The notes beneath the pieces are model-generated. The model had not been told where the DNA came from and made no database searches. It saw only the letters and a program-made list of their open reading frames with translations. From positions 186,001 through 250,000 of the forward strand of contig JAVXUO010002134.1 in NCBI GenBank assembly GCA_033065855.1: a stretch of DNA of 64,000 bases, in the 5' to 3' direction. The DNA comes from Escallonia rubra. Its lineage: Eukaryota; Streptophyta; Magnoliopsida; Escalloniales; Escalloniaceae. A program made the position numbers and the translations under genes. This document shows, piece by piece, positions 34,101 through 45,799 of this stretch. How positions within the stretch are numbered: position 1 is the stretch's first letter; each line of letters opens with the position of its first letter.

Positions 34101-36272
34101 AGTACCACATGAAAAAAAATGATGTTGAAGCATATTCAATTTATTAGTTCTATCGGCTTTATAAAGGTACAATGACGAAATAGTTGCATAACGTATAGTA
34201 TTAATAAACGAGTTGTAGACATGATCTTATGACCTACAATTTGGCTATATCTGTTATACAAGATTTACAAAGGAAACAACATATATGAATTTCAGAAAGA
34301 AGGAAAAAAAAAATAATACGAGTTACATATCTATGTAAAAACATATGATAAACGAATATAGTCTAAAAATAATTTTCCTATAGGGCCAAAATGACCAATA
34401 ATATGACTCTAATTCACTTAGTTAATTAATTTTATTTCAATAATAAGAATAACTAAATAAATCTTAGACTAATTACAAGTGTTAGAACTTATTTTTGATT
34501 GTTTTGTGAATTAGGAAAAATGGTGATCCAACAATCATAAATGACATATGAGACTTTGTACATATAACAAATCATGTAATAATTTTATTGTGGTACATAT
34601 TTACCATAATCAATGCAATAAGTTATCTATATAATATGTTGTAGTATATATATACCATAACCAATGCAAAACATCATCTATATAATACCCAGCTTTTACA
34701 ATCCCTTGGTAAACAAGCAATATGAAATATTTTGTAATGGGTTCTCTTGACAAAGAAATCGCATTTCATCGAAATATCAAATTATATGCAAAAAAAAATA
34801 TTATGTTTCGTGCATTAAAAACCCAGTATAGGAAACTAAAAATGATGTTACAAATGAATTGAACTGTTTAGTTTTTTTAGTTGTAAAAAGGTAGTTGCAT
34901 AATGTACAGACTATTTGCCTTAATAAATGAGTTGTAGGCCAACCTTTTTAGTAAAGACCTCACAACCTACAGGTTGGTTTTATCTTTTAATTTTATATAA
35001 GATTAAGAAAAGATATCATACATGAAATATACAAAAAAAAAATAAAAAAATAGCACAAGTAATGTATCTATGTAATTCTATGAACATATGATAAACGAAT
35101 ATAGTCAAATAATTAATTTTTATATAGGGCCTTAATGACCAACAAAAGATTCTAATTTATTTAGTTAATTAACTTTATACGAATTATAGATGTAATTAAT
35201 AAATCTTAGACTGATAGTTGATAAGTATATACTAAACATGTTAGTTCATCTAAATGTATGCAAATGTTGTTTTGGATTTGACCTTATTTTTAAATTTACT
35301 TAACTTTCCAGGAACAATATTAGGGTTATATGGTGAAACCTTATATAATTTGAAAACTAGTTCTCAAACTCTAGTTAGGCAATGTACTAATTTATTGTGA
35401 CTTAATTTTGAGTGTTGTATCTTTAAAACCAACTCTTTCATACAAAGATACAAAGACTTTGAGATTTTCAAGGAAAAAAAATGATGTAACAGTTGATTGA
35501 AATTTATAACAATCTAATATATGTAGTTAGATATTTACTGATAAGTTAATCATTGCAATAATATATCATGTGAATTCAATAACAATTATTTGATTAACGA
35601 CATCCTTATAAAATATTAGTTTAATATAATGATATTTGTTATGTTTTTGCAAGTTCATTGTAGTTACATGTATAACTTGTCATATTTTAAGCATATAAAG
35701 ATTATATCATGTTAAGATAAAATAAATATCAATGAGAGAAAAGCCATTAACCCAAACTTGACTCAAGTCACTGGACTAATAATAGTATAAAAGAGCTTTT
35801 CCAAAGGGGAGTGTCACATATTTGTAGTCGATGGTTTACGATAAGGAAAAAATCTGGTTCGATTAGAATCTATCGCCTTCACGCGAATATTTCAACACCG
35901 AGTATTGTCAAAGCTTTTTAACAAATCAAATCCTCTATTGCGTTCCACATATTGTTGATATTTCAACAATGTGGAACACAACATGTACTGATTACGCTTT
36001 CAACGAATGTAATAGGAGATATGAAAAAATCGGATATCCCGATCGCCGAAATCTAACCAGTCACTTTTGGAACGCTGAGCCAAAAAACCTTTTCACAGGT
36101 CAGTAAAAAAATCAAGAGTGGTCCTAATTAAGTTTAGGGTACAGACAAGCTGATGAGTTTAGATCTGAGCCCGAATGAAACAGAGAGGAAAGAAGACAGG
36201 AAGTGGACTGGATGAGTCCCACAGGTTATCAACATTGTACGATTCCACTTAACTAAGCCAACTTTTAAGCAA
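31180..36272. other. AT-rich intergenic DNA of copy 2, no gene seen
   Basis: Matches about 610-5660 of copy 1. It includes the copy 2 version of the small palindromic element (about 32168-32345, complete at both ends here). Frames differ between the copies. No domain is recognised. Confidence 0.5.
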
Positions 36273-36966
36273 AACATGATTTGAAATGAAGGAGACCCAG
36301 GAGGAGGAGACCCATTCAGATTTGAGTAATTCAGATTCTCTAACAAATCAACTTTTAACAAATCAAATTCTGTAATGTGGAACGCAATGCCTATAGACAC
36401 TAGAATTATGCGACAATACATTCCAAATGATTTTAGGTTCTATGATCAACCAAGCAACATATATATATATATATTCCTTTCTTTGGCTTATTTTTTTTTT
36501 TTGGTACAGAGGAAATATAAAATAGAACGAGATTACTTGGAGGGCCTCACATAGGCCACTCCATACAAATCAGCCAAAATAAGGCTGGACAATTCTCTAG
36601 GTGCGTCGGTAATGTAGACATATTTCTCATTTTGTCCTACACCTAGGTTCGCCAAGTAGTCTGCACATTGATTGCCTTCACGCATAGTGTGGATTATAGC
36701 ACTTCCCATTTGCTTGATGATAGTTCTGCAGTCCTCCACCAGTGCTCTGAGGGGGTGGTTCTGAGTGTCTTGTTCCATGATCAAGTGAAGTGCATTTTCA
36801 GAGAGCCCCAGCTAGGACTATTATGTAAAATGGGAGTGGTGGTTATCTCACATTTCTCAGAATTAGAGAGTTTGTTCGCAATATTAGTGAGTTTCTTTGG
36901 CTTATTTGCTTTGTCAAAAGCGACAACGAGAGAATGAAAACCAGAAAGTATGCCCACAGAGACCCC
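36273..36966 (-). mobile_element. Copy-2-specific insertion with LINE 3' end (RNase H)
   Basis: Where copy 1 has a GC-rich insert (5662-6150), copy 2 has about 690 bp of different sequence. On the minus strand, 36784-36533 encodes HPLRALVEDCRTIIKQM, then HTMREGNQCADYLANLGVG, the C-terminal part of a plant LINE RNase H domain with its conserved REGNxxAD motif. A T run at 36491-36502 fits the poly(A) tail of a minus-strand LINE. The 5' part is missing. Confidence 0.75.
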
Positions 36967-36967
36967 C

Positions 36968-38183
36968 AATCGCTCTCCAATAATGTACAGGTGGTGGTTT
37001 TTATCTGGGCAGAATTCACCTAATATCAAGTAGAGTAGGTGCAAATATAAAGATGGTACAAAATTTAGTGGTTGATATCATTTGGTTTCATTGAATGGCA
37101 GTTGGGAAAGTCTGGTGCTTAAAGTACTGAATTTTACAGCATTCTTGGAAGAATGAGCGAATGATACTCTCTGCTGCATGGCTCCATGTCCCCCCTCCAA
37201 TACAACAGGGCGCATGAACATTATTCTAATACACTTTTAGTACCGTGTGAACCAAATGCGTCCAAAGATTGTGTCTTCATCATCCCAAATCATTACTGTT
37301 CACCATATCTTGTGTGGTTTGTGTTTTTAAGATTTCCGATGAACTGCATCCTCACATTATTACACTGTAAAAGCTTTAAGGAAATTGACATATCTACACT
37401 GGTTTTCAAAAAATGCAGCATGTGACGTGACATTTCAAGATCCAAATCATTGACGACCCCCCTTTTTACCTATTTATCGCACGTTGATCACGAATGAGAT
37501 GCCCGTCTATCAAGGTAATCGGTGTTAAGTTACTACTTGTGCAAAAATTAAAACAAAAATTAAGGTGCACAACTTTTAACTAGACAACCGAACGAAATGC
37601 AACGTTTCGCTACTACGAAAGAAGATGATATGCAAGCAAAAAAAAATCGATATAGATCCCGTCAAATGAAAGAGCTTTGATATTAGAAAAAATTATCGCT
37701 TACTTTAAAGACTGTGTATATTAATAAACAATGACAAGCGCTAAAAGCTTTCCGCACAACCCAAATTAAGGCAGGAAACTGTGCAGATCAATTTTTGCAG
37801 ACAGTAATAACAACGAAGTCCGGTTTTGAAGGGACATCAAGCTTGGTTGATGAACTTTTGTTGCCTTTTTTTACATTGAGTAAGATATTTCAATCATAGA
37901 AATTAACATACTCAGTAACTCATATCAAATAAAAAATGTTAACGCTTGATATTCAATTCAAAAAATGTGTTATAAAGAAGAATAAAGCTCACCAAGTATA
38001 CGAACTGATCGCCATCCCCATCTACAACCGATGTGAGATTGCAACACACGCTCCCACGCATAGCGTGAAGTTTCAAAAGCGGATGTAAGCAATATGTTAC
38101 TCGAAAACTCTAGGATCGGGAAGGGCTGATACCATGTGGGACTAAAAAATGAATGGCCAAAAAAAAAATAAAAATGAAATAAA
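36968..38183. other. Upstream region of MYB copy 2
   Basis: Shared with 6151-7376 in copy 1, with small differences. No gene is seen. Confidence 0.5.
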
Positions 38184-38213
38184 CACGTGCGGACCAAGTA
38201 GACTAGATATATA
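38184..38213 (+). promoter_or_regulatory. G-box and altered TATA region of MYB copy 2
   Basis: CACGTG is at 38184-38189. The TATA tract reads tagatatata (38204-38213) instead of the uninterrupted tatatatata of copy 1, a change that could affect promoter strength. Confidence 0.5.
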
Positions 38214-38281
38214 CAGAGGTTTCTACGCGTTAAATCTACCAAGTCCCATACAGAGGTTGAGACTAATCAGGGAGGTCATAA

Positions 38282-39422
38282 ATGGGAAGGAGACCATGCT
38301 GTGCCAAGGAGGGAATCAACAGAGGTTCATGGACTGCTAGAGAAGACAAAGTGCTCACGTCCTACATTCAAACCCATGGAGAAGGCAAATGGAGAGACCT
38401 CCCTCAAAAAGCCGGTCAGTGCAGATCTCTGCCTCTTTTGTTGCTGCATGTGTTTTCTTAATCTGAAATGCAAGTAACAATGGTGGTTTTTTATGGCAGG
38501 CTTGAACCGTTGCGGCAAGAGTTGCAGGCTCAGATGGCTGAATTATCTCAGGCCAGACATAAAGAGAGGCAACATTTCGCTGGAAGAAGAGGAGCTCATT
38601 GTTAGGCTTCATAAACTCCTTGGTAACAGGTAACAGTTTTGACCAGTCCAAATTTGTTTTGTTGCTTCCTCTTGAACTTTGTTGCTTTTCTTGAGGGGTT
38701 AGTGACTGTATCGCCAGTACCAACTGTATTGTACAATTCTACAAGCACAAGGTGCAATGTGTCTCCTCGTTCCCTCTGATAACAGTGAAAGTCCATTCAG
38801 TTTGTGTGACCTTATATAGGGTAACTGTAGCTGTTTGATGAATATGAGGGTGCTTTCGTAACTAAGATTTTGCTGATGCTGTTGTAGGTGGTCACTCATC
38901 GCGGGGAGACTTCCAGGGCGAACAGATAATGAAATCAAAAACTACTGGAACACCAACTTGAGCAAGCGATCGAGTTCAACCAAGCACCAAAAGAAAGTAG
39001 ATGAGAAGGGATCCATATGGACTCCCTCGGCTGCAGTGAAACCAGTCAATTCACACCAAGTGATCCGAACTAAGGCTCGAAAATGTAGCAAGGTTGTTAT
39101 TCCACGGCAACTCGAAAACGAAATGGTCAAGAACGATGATAAACCATTTATTACGTGGGACAGTGAAAGCCCGTCCTCTTCGTTTCTACCAGAGGATGAT
39201 TTCTCCCACCTTTTGGGGGATTTCAACGTCATTGACCTTTTGACATCGGATGCTCTTGACTTGGAGTTCAACCAAGAAATGGGTCGTGATAGTATAATCG
39301 GTAATGGAGGTGGCGAAGATTTTGGTGGCACGGCGATGTCATCTGATCAAGAATTTCATGTTTCTGCTATTGAAGCCTTGCTAAGCTCATTAAGTGATGG
39401 AGCTATGCCAGATAGAGCTTAA
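38282..39422 (+). CDS. R2R3-MYB transcription factor, TT2-like subgroup 5 (copy 2)
   Basis: Exons 38282-38414, 38500-38629 and 38888-39422 encode 265 residues; junctions are GT..AG and the first two exon lengths are the standard 133 and 130 bp. The DNA-binding domain is nearly identical to the gene at 7475-8623. I see one change in R2 (GAW to GSW at residue 16) and LGK to LSK just after R3. The bHLH signature (E76, L77, R80, L84, L91, R95) is complete. The C-terminal motif reads [12 protein letters not shown], with the basic residue (Lys153) that copy 1 has lost. The C-terminus is three residues shorter, stopping at PDRA through an earlier TAA. A possible AATAAA lies at 39680-39685. Role as for copy 1: predicted nuclear activator of flavonoid/proanthocyanidin genes. 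Confidence 0.93.
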
Positions 39423-39893
39423 AGCAAGTGAGCCTGTTCAACTCATAAAATACTGTTAAAGAAAGAATGGTTTGTGCTGTGGGGAATTGGTTGTTACTTG
39501 GAAAAGAGTTGTAGGCCTTAGTAATTAGACCTAATAAGCCTTATTCTGTTTTACTTTATTTTCATTTGCTGCTGTTAGAGTTGTAATTTTCATATGGTCC
39601 GTAGGTACGAAAATTGAAAACAACAGTCTTGTTATTTCAAGGCTTCTGCTATTTCTCCCACCACTCCGGGGTTCAACGTAATAAACTTGAACAGTGTTGA
39701 TGCTCATGACTCTTTTGAATTGGTGAATTGGAAGTTCCTTGACATATATTTTCGAAAAATCTGACTACTTGCTCTATTTTAAATCACTAAGAAAAAAGAG
39801 ACAAAAAATCCTCCTCTCTATATTCCTAAAAGAATACATATGATATCGAAAGATGACAAAAAGAAAATTTGATCAATTTCTAATTCTGCTTAA

Positions 39894-40160
39894 TCTGTAC
39901 TATATATAGTAGGATTCGATTGGCATCTTCTTTTCCTTTCAAACCCCAAATCCTATTTTCTTGAATTCTTACAATTTTAAAATTAAGCTAAATAGGTGTT
40001 ACATTTTAATTGGCTACAAAATAACTTCCAACCCCATGAACTATAACCATCCAACCCATGACCTCCACTCTTCAATTTCATAATTAATTAATACAATTCC
40101 AGTAAATAACACGAGATTTTAACTAACACCGTTCCCGTGCATAGCACGGGGTTTAGCTAG
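39894..40160 (+). mobile_element. Small non-autonomous Helitron, copy 2 only
   Basis: A 267 bp insertion starting TCTGTACTATATATAG and ending in the hairpin cccgtgc-ata-gcacggg (40134-40150), then gtttag and CTAG before a host T. This is the standard Helitron terminus (5' TC, 3' hairpin plus CTRR, no target duplication). The empty site in copy 1 is at 9110/9111 (gcttaa / ataataatt). It inserted after the segmental duplication. Confidence 0.93.
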
Positions 40161-40581
40161 TAATAATTATTATTATTAGGAATTCGAAACAAAAAAGGAC
40201 AATTCTATTTAGTACTATTATTATAGGCACAACTACCTCCACCAATGATTGTCTCTCCGCACCGTTATAATAGGATTTGAATATCAATTAAACCGTTTTT
40301 CGAGAAAAATAATGATCCTCTTAATCACTCTGGTGCATGCATGTGCGTCTCAATTCGCATACGCTAACGCTATTATTCTAATGCATTTAGCCAGTTGCTT
40401 TTCACTGTTCATTACGAAATTAAATTGGCCGGGCAAACTTTGTGAAATGTGACTGCTTGTGTAACGTAAAAACGTGGCTAGTTTGTAATATAGAATTCAT
40501 TTTGACAAAAGGTCATGCTACACCCAGACCGTTGACCACGTGAATGAATTGTTTTGGTTCAAAGAATTCTGTAAAAAGATT

Positions 40582-41129
40582 CACCTTCGACGCTTAAAAA
40601 GTATCGAAATATGTATACTTAATTGACCACGTGAAGTGACAGTGAATTTGACACTCAAAACATGGCCGCATCCATGTGGAAGGATGCTCCGCACATACTG
40701 CAAAAGATGGGAAGGGTCCTCCCATGTTGGTTTATTTCAATTGGGTAGTTGAAATTTTGTCAGTTAAATAAATCTAGGAATGAAGTAACTCAGATTTAGT
40801 ACAAACTAAACTTGAGAAACAAATAATGCAGCTGCTTTGTCGTTGTTAAAGGCAACAAAATTGCTTAAACAGGTGCTATGTGCCCATTTTTAATATCAGT
40901 TTAAAGGAGGTATTTACAATACAAACCCCTAAGCTTTAAAAATTCATGGTTGCAACCCTCGCCACATATCGGCATCGTCTTTTGCCGGAATCTGCTCCTA
41001 TCTACCGAAGAATACATGTCGTCTATCCATTTTGCGGTGGGGTCCCTTTAGTTTTGTCGTCACCATGAGAGGAGAGGTGATGGTGGAGATGGAAATGACG
41101 ACAGACGCGGCGTGGCAGCGCAAATCTTA
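40582..41129. other. Intergenic, nothing recognised
   Basis: Sequence beyond the duplication edge; no gene is seen. Confidence 0.4.
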
Positions 41130-41495
41130 TGAGTGGGCGACGAGGGCTGGGTGGAGGTCGGTTATGATGGCAATGATAGATCTTGGATAGAACATGTGCG
41201 TGTGAGCGCACCCACATGTAGCTGCGCTAGTTTGCGGGTGTGCAGTGTGTTGTTGTGGTGGTGCGACAGTGGTGACCACGTGTGCGTTGCTCCGTGGAGG
41301 AAGATGCGAGGTTGGTGGGCTACAATGGTGATGGTTGGTTGGGTGGTTAAGGTGCAGAGAAGGTCGTGATAGTGGTTGGCCCTCGTGGTTGTGTCTAGTG
41401 GTGGGTTGTGGTGGGGGTATGTGAAGGTGATGGTGCTTGGTCGTGGTTGTAGTGGGCTGCGATGGCAGTGTGTGGTGGTGAAGGTGGACGGGTCA
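41130..41495 (+). repeat. GGT-rich low-complexity stretch
   Basis: Dense ggtggt/gtggtg units of irregular period, similar in kind to the arms of the elements at 27877-28665 and 60455-61855. Frames through it are repetitive, not genes. It may be a remnant of the same element type; no ends were found. Confidence 0.5.
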
Positions 41496-42821
41496 AAATA
41501 ATACTGCTAGGCATAAATTTCGGGTTTTTAAATTGAAAATTAGAGACACATGGCTATTTTTAAGTATCGCTAAAAGTATATACTATCTATTGAATGTCTC
41601 TACCACATGCCTGGCAGCCAAACATTTTTCTTCACTGATTACGTTGACAAGTAGGGAGTTGCAAATGAAACACTACATCTCCAAGGAAAGAGTAATGTCA
41701 ATCTTTTCAAATTTTAATTTCTCAACGTGTAAATGATATATGACAAAGTGCACATTTAGACATGGAAATAAGGGTATCATTTCAAAAAATTTACCTAGAC
41801 AAGATATGCCTTATTTGCAAGATGGATTGGATATCTATAAAAAACAGTTTTACTTTTTGTTTTTAGTTAGCAGTTATAGCTGCTATAAGGAAAGCTGTAC
41901 GTAGCCTCTTGACTACAAATATGATTGTTAGAGAAAAATTTACTACTCAAATGACTGAATTAGAATATGCATAGGACGGAAATGAATGCTCGCATTTTTA
42001 ATTTCAATCTCAGTGTACGGCCTTCGAAGGGATCATCGGGAAGATTGAGCAGCTCATCAAGTAATTTAGCGTCTTAAGCTGGATCAACCTGAAGAGAACT
42101 AGCCTAAATATGTCACTACGTTGCCTGCGCAAAATGGAATAAACAGACTTTTATCCACCCACTCTCCGCCATTAGAAAAAAAAATAAGATCAATTGTAAC
42201 GCAATTGGTTTACAATCTTATTATGGCATCTTGAAGATAGTTAGGTTATCCATATTTACACTCTAAAACTGAACTAAATCTCTTCACTTTGTCAATATAG
42301 AGTGATTAGGTTCACTTTTGAAGTGAAGTGGGATAGTCGCTTCTGAAATTTGTGTCGTCGAAGAAGGGGTAGGAGTAGCAAATTTTTCCTCGTGTAAAAT
42401 TTGGTTATAAAACTTAAAAAACTGAATTTACTTGTCAATGGCGGAAAATTTGGACACCAAGGGTGACTTTTGACACCAAAGGGTGACTTGAAAGAGCATG
42501 GGAGTTCCTCCGGCGAAAGCTACATGAACGACCCCCATTGTGTGGCAACAACAGCTAATAAATCAAAGATTTTGCACATACGACCTCTTGTCGGTCCTTT
42601 TGTCTCCAAATGATTGTGAGCTGCGAATGTGACAGTCCATCCTGTCTTTTCTGTGTACTACACACGCAACCACACCCCTCCACCATATGCCTGGAGGCTT
42701 CGAGTGAAGTGCGGAGGGTAGCCAAATGTGTCATTGTGCTTTTATTGCCCCGACCGATCAATCAGTAGTACGTACGTTATATAAAGACAACGTCCTTTAC
42801 TAATATAGTAATCGATAAAAT
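41496..42821. other. Intergenic, nothing recognised
   Basis: No conserved frame. A stretch near 42500-42620 (cctccggcgaaagctacatg, then gtctccaaatgattgtgagc) resembles 55830-55920, so it belongs to a dispersed repeat. Confidence 0.4.
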
Positions 42822-43465
42822 CAGGGGCGGATCCAGGAAATTGAATCGGGAGACCAAAAAGTTATAAAAAAATTTGACGGCTAACATAAAAGAATTCGCG
42901 TCACGATTGAATATGTTAAATGCAAAATAGATTGTTCAATTTGACTAATAATCATATAATATTATTATTCGTAGTGATTTATTTAACTTGATAAAGTTAG
43001 CCAACAACAAACCACTAATCTTGCATGAAAGAAACTTAACTTTTATTGTATATATGTATTACTAGTGCGATTACCAATTGTATGATGACAATAGTCACGT
43101 ATAACATATTATAAGAATTTAAACTAAAAAAAAAAAATTAACTAACCTTGATCTATTAGTGTTTTCTTTATAATTTGGAGATTTATAATTTGAAAGAATG
43201 AAGATGGACAAAGGAACGAGGAAGATAAAGACTACGTCGGCCAGTGGCATAAAAAGTAAAAAAAATAACAAAATGAAACTCTAATACGTTTATTTAAAAT
43301 ATAGTGGCATTTTAGTAAATATTTTAAACATAATTACCCTAATTTTAAAACAACAAAAAAAAAATCTAATTTTTTTTATTTTTTTTGGGGTGGGGGTGGG
43401 GGTGGGGGTGGGGGGGGGGGGGGGGTGCCATGGCCCCCCCTGGTCATGCTTGTGCTCCGCCCCCG
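42822..43465. mobile_element. hAT-like MITE with CAGGGGCGG end and G-rich tract
   Basis: A 644 bp element starting caggggcggatccagg; the reverse complement of its right end is cgggggcggagcac. An exact 8-bp target-site duplication, gataaaat, flanks it (42814-42821 and 43466-43473). It has no coding capacity. Near the right end is the tract at 43387-43425: blocks of 4-5 G separated by single T, then 16 G. A similar left terminus (cagtggcggagccag) occurs at about 26150 and 50853. Confidence 0.88.
43387..43425 (+). repeat. G4T/G5T array ending in 16 G
   Basis: GGGGT, then GGGGGT repeated, then a run of 16 G. It has strong G-quadruplex potential on the plus strand. It lies inside the hAT-like MITE. 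Confidence 0.9.
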
Positions 43466-43473
43466 GATAAAAT

Positions 43474-45790
43474 GATATTTTTGGTGTTACATAACTCACG
43501 ATATTAAAACCTAACATTTGATATCTTTTTCCGTTAATAAAGAGTAAGAGCCTTTAAGATGCGTCTTTAAGATGTATCTGCCACTATTTTGTCTTTTTTA
43601 TGCCTAACGATTGTGATAATTGAAGTTTCGTTTATTTCACATGATTACAACTTAATTGCCATTCACTGCATAACTTCTCATGTTCAGAGATCTTTACTCC
43701 ACCGATAGACTCACCCTTCATCTACCACGATCGTCAACTGAATGCATTAGAGGAAAACGGCTTACATTTGATTCTCCCAACGAGATCTGTGTAAACCCTT
43801 AAACCTTGTGTGGTTGGTAAAGCTTGGTGTTAATGGTTGCTACAGTTCCCAATCCAAGCTTTTTGCCCGGATGAAATTGACGGTGGAATCCTGCATCTGC
43901 TCCAATATGTCTATCCTTCTGTCATCTGATTTTGTGTTACTCAATGTCTTATCGCGCCCTCTGTCTTAGAATTCAGTCTCCTCGGTAATTGTTTGTAGGG
44001 AAAATTAGAAAATGAGGGGTTTTCGGGTAAAAAATTTATAAAATGTGAGTTTGTTTTAAAAAGTTGTGAAAAAGTGGGACAGTTTTTTAAAATTTCTGAA
44101 TAAGAGGAGAGGTTAGGAAAAAATGGGTTTTCTTAACTCCTTTAAGTTGCTCTTCCCAAATTACCCCTGCCCCTAAAAGAATGACCCCCTGTTATAGTCC
44201 CTTCCCCACGCCTGATTTGCTCTCTCCTTTATGGCTATAAGAGACAACATAGATACAGAGAAAGAGAATAAACAGAAGTGGGTTCTTGCGAATCAGTGGG
44301 TTTGCGGGTTATCGTTTATATGTGTGGCAGTGAAGGGGTGATTGTAGACAGCCATGGGCTCTGCCGTGTGGAGATAACTGTGTACAAAGAGTGTTGTGTA
44401 GCAGGTATATATATATATGTGTGTGTGGCTGTGTAAACATGTATCTAAATATGGGTGTGTGATGGAAAGTGTTGTGTTTAATGGGTCTTAAGTGTAATTG
44501 TGTGAGAGTGTGTGTAAGCAGTGAGTGGAATGAAACGGTGGACATGCAAATAAGGGTCCACGAGAAAAAGTTGTGTGGGTGTGCGGGAAAGAGAGAAGAA
44601 AGGAAAAAACAAATGAGAGAGAGAGATAGTTGAAAAAAAAACAAAGGTAAGAAAGGGAGGATGACCCACTGCCATGAGGTAGTGGGTGTGTGAGAGGCAA
44701 TGAGAACATATGCTGAAATGTGTGATCCTGTGTGTGTGGGGTGAGAATAGTGGGACTGCTGTGTGGGAAATGAGTATATGTGAAATGAGTATGTGAGATT
44801 TCATGAAGTGGGTTTGTGTATTGCCTGTGTGTGATTCTAGTGGGTATATATGTGTGTGTGTGTGTTTGTGTGATAGTGTGTATAAAGGAGAAGAGGAGGG
44901 ACAGCCGTGCTGTGTATGAGCGTGTTCTGGGTTTGGACAGAAGGTGTACAGAAGAAGAAGATGGGTAAAAGGTTAACAAGTCTGTGCAGTGGGAGTGGTA
45001 CACTGTGCTTGCACAGTTGTACCATGTAGCTATGGGGCATCATGCGATTCTCATAAAATGCTGAAACTTTACAAGAATATTCTTAGGACAATTCTAGAAT
45101 TACTGTTAAAATTTCAGATTTTTCTGATATCGTTTAATATTTTCAATATTTTCTGAAAATTCAGTTACTCTAAAATTAGTTTCGAGCCCTTAAAAGTCTT
45201 AATATATTCTGGAAACATTACTGTAATGCTTTTATGATGTAAATAAGTTTCTGTTTAAGTTTCGTAATTTTTAGAGTTGATTTGATACTAATTCCATATC
45301 ATATTTGATTTAGCAAAACGGATGATTTTAAAATGGTTTCGTTACTTTTTAAATCCTAATTTCTGTTTCACTATTTTTCTTATATATTTTGAAGCTATCA
45401 TGAAAATTATGGGACTTTGATTTGGGCTAGAAGCATTAATTGCTCTTTTTGGGTTTTTTCTTGGTATTTAAGAAAATCCTTTTTAATTTGAAAATATTCA
45501 AAAATTCAGAAAATTTATATTGTAACTTGTTATGCTGTTTTAAGGTACAAAAGAATTTTATAAGAATTTATTATCATTCTAGAGTGTTTTAATGCGTTAC
45601 AGAGTGTGCAAGGTTATCGGTTAGCTAGGTTTAGCTGTTTGAGGAATCCGGTTCGTTTTCGTTTACGTTAAGAGTGTCGGAGTGAGCAATGATTAAGATT
45701 AAGCATTACAGTAAGTCTCTTCCCAATCATTTTGACAAAAGATATGCCAAATTCAAATTTGATTTCACATATTATATATGATTCTGCCAG
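43474..45790. other. Intergenic; TG-rich stretch and partial MITE
   Basis: Positions 43999-44160 resemble the left half of the MITE at 30145-30716 (agggaaaattagaaaatgag, gttgtgaaaaagtggg). No matching right end was found. Positions 44330-45010 are rich in gtgtgtg/gtgtgag, giving long but compositionally biased minus-strand frames that I do not accept as genes. The rest is AT-rich. Confidence 0.5.
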
Positions 45791-45799
45791 TCTAGATCC

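Larger units (their letters stand above)
29994..40581. repeat. Segmental duplication, copy 2
   Basis: Direct-orientation counterpart of 1-9471. Long blocks align with few differences (for example 3300-3490 with 33958-34150, and 4100-5600 with 34750-36240). Copy-specific insertions are a MITE (30145-30716), LINE RNase H debris (36273-36966) and a Helitron (39894-40160). About 20.5 kb of unrelated DNA separates the two copies. Confidence 0.9.

Noticed and set aside
44309..45043. Overlapping minus-strand frames of 108-171 residues rich in His, Thr and Ser
   Set aside because: The DNA is TG-rich low complexity, so the open frames follow from a lack of stop codons in that composition. No motif was seen.
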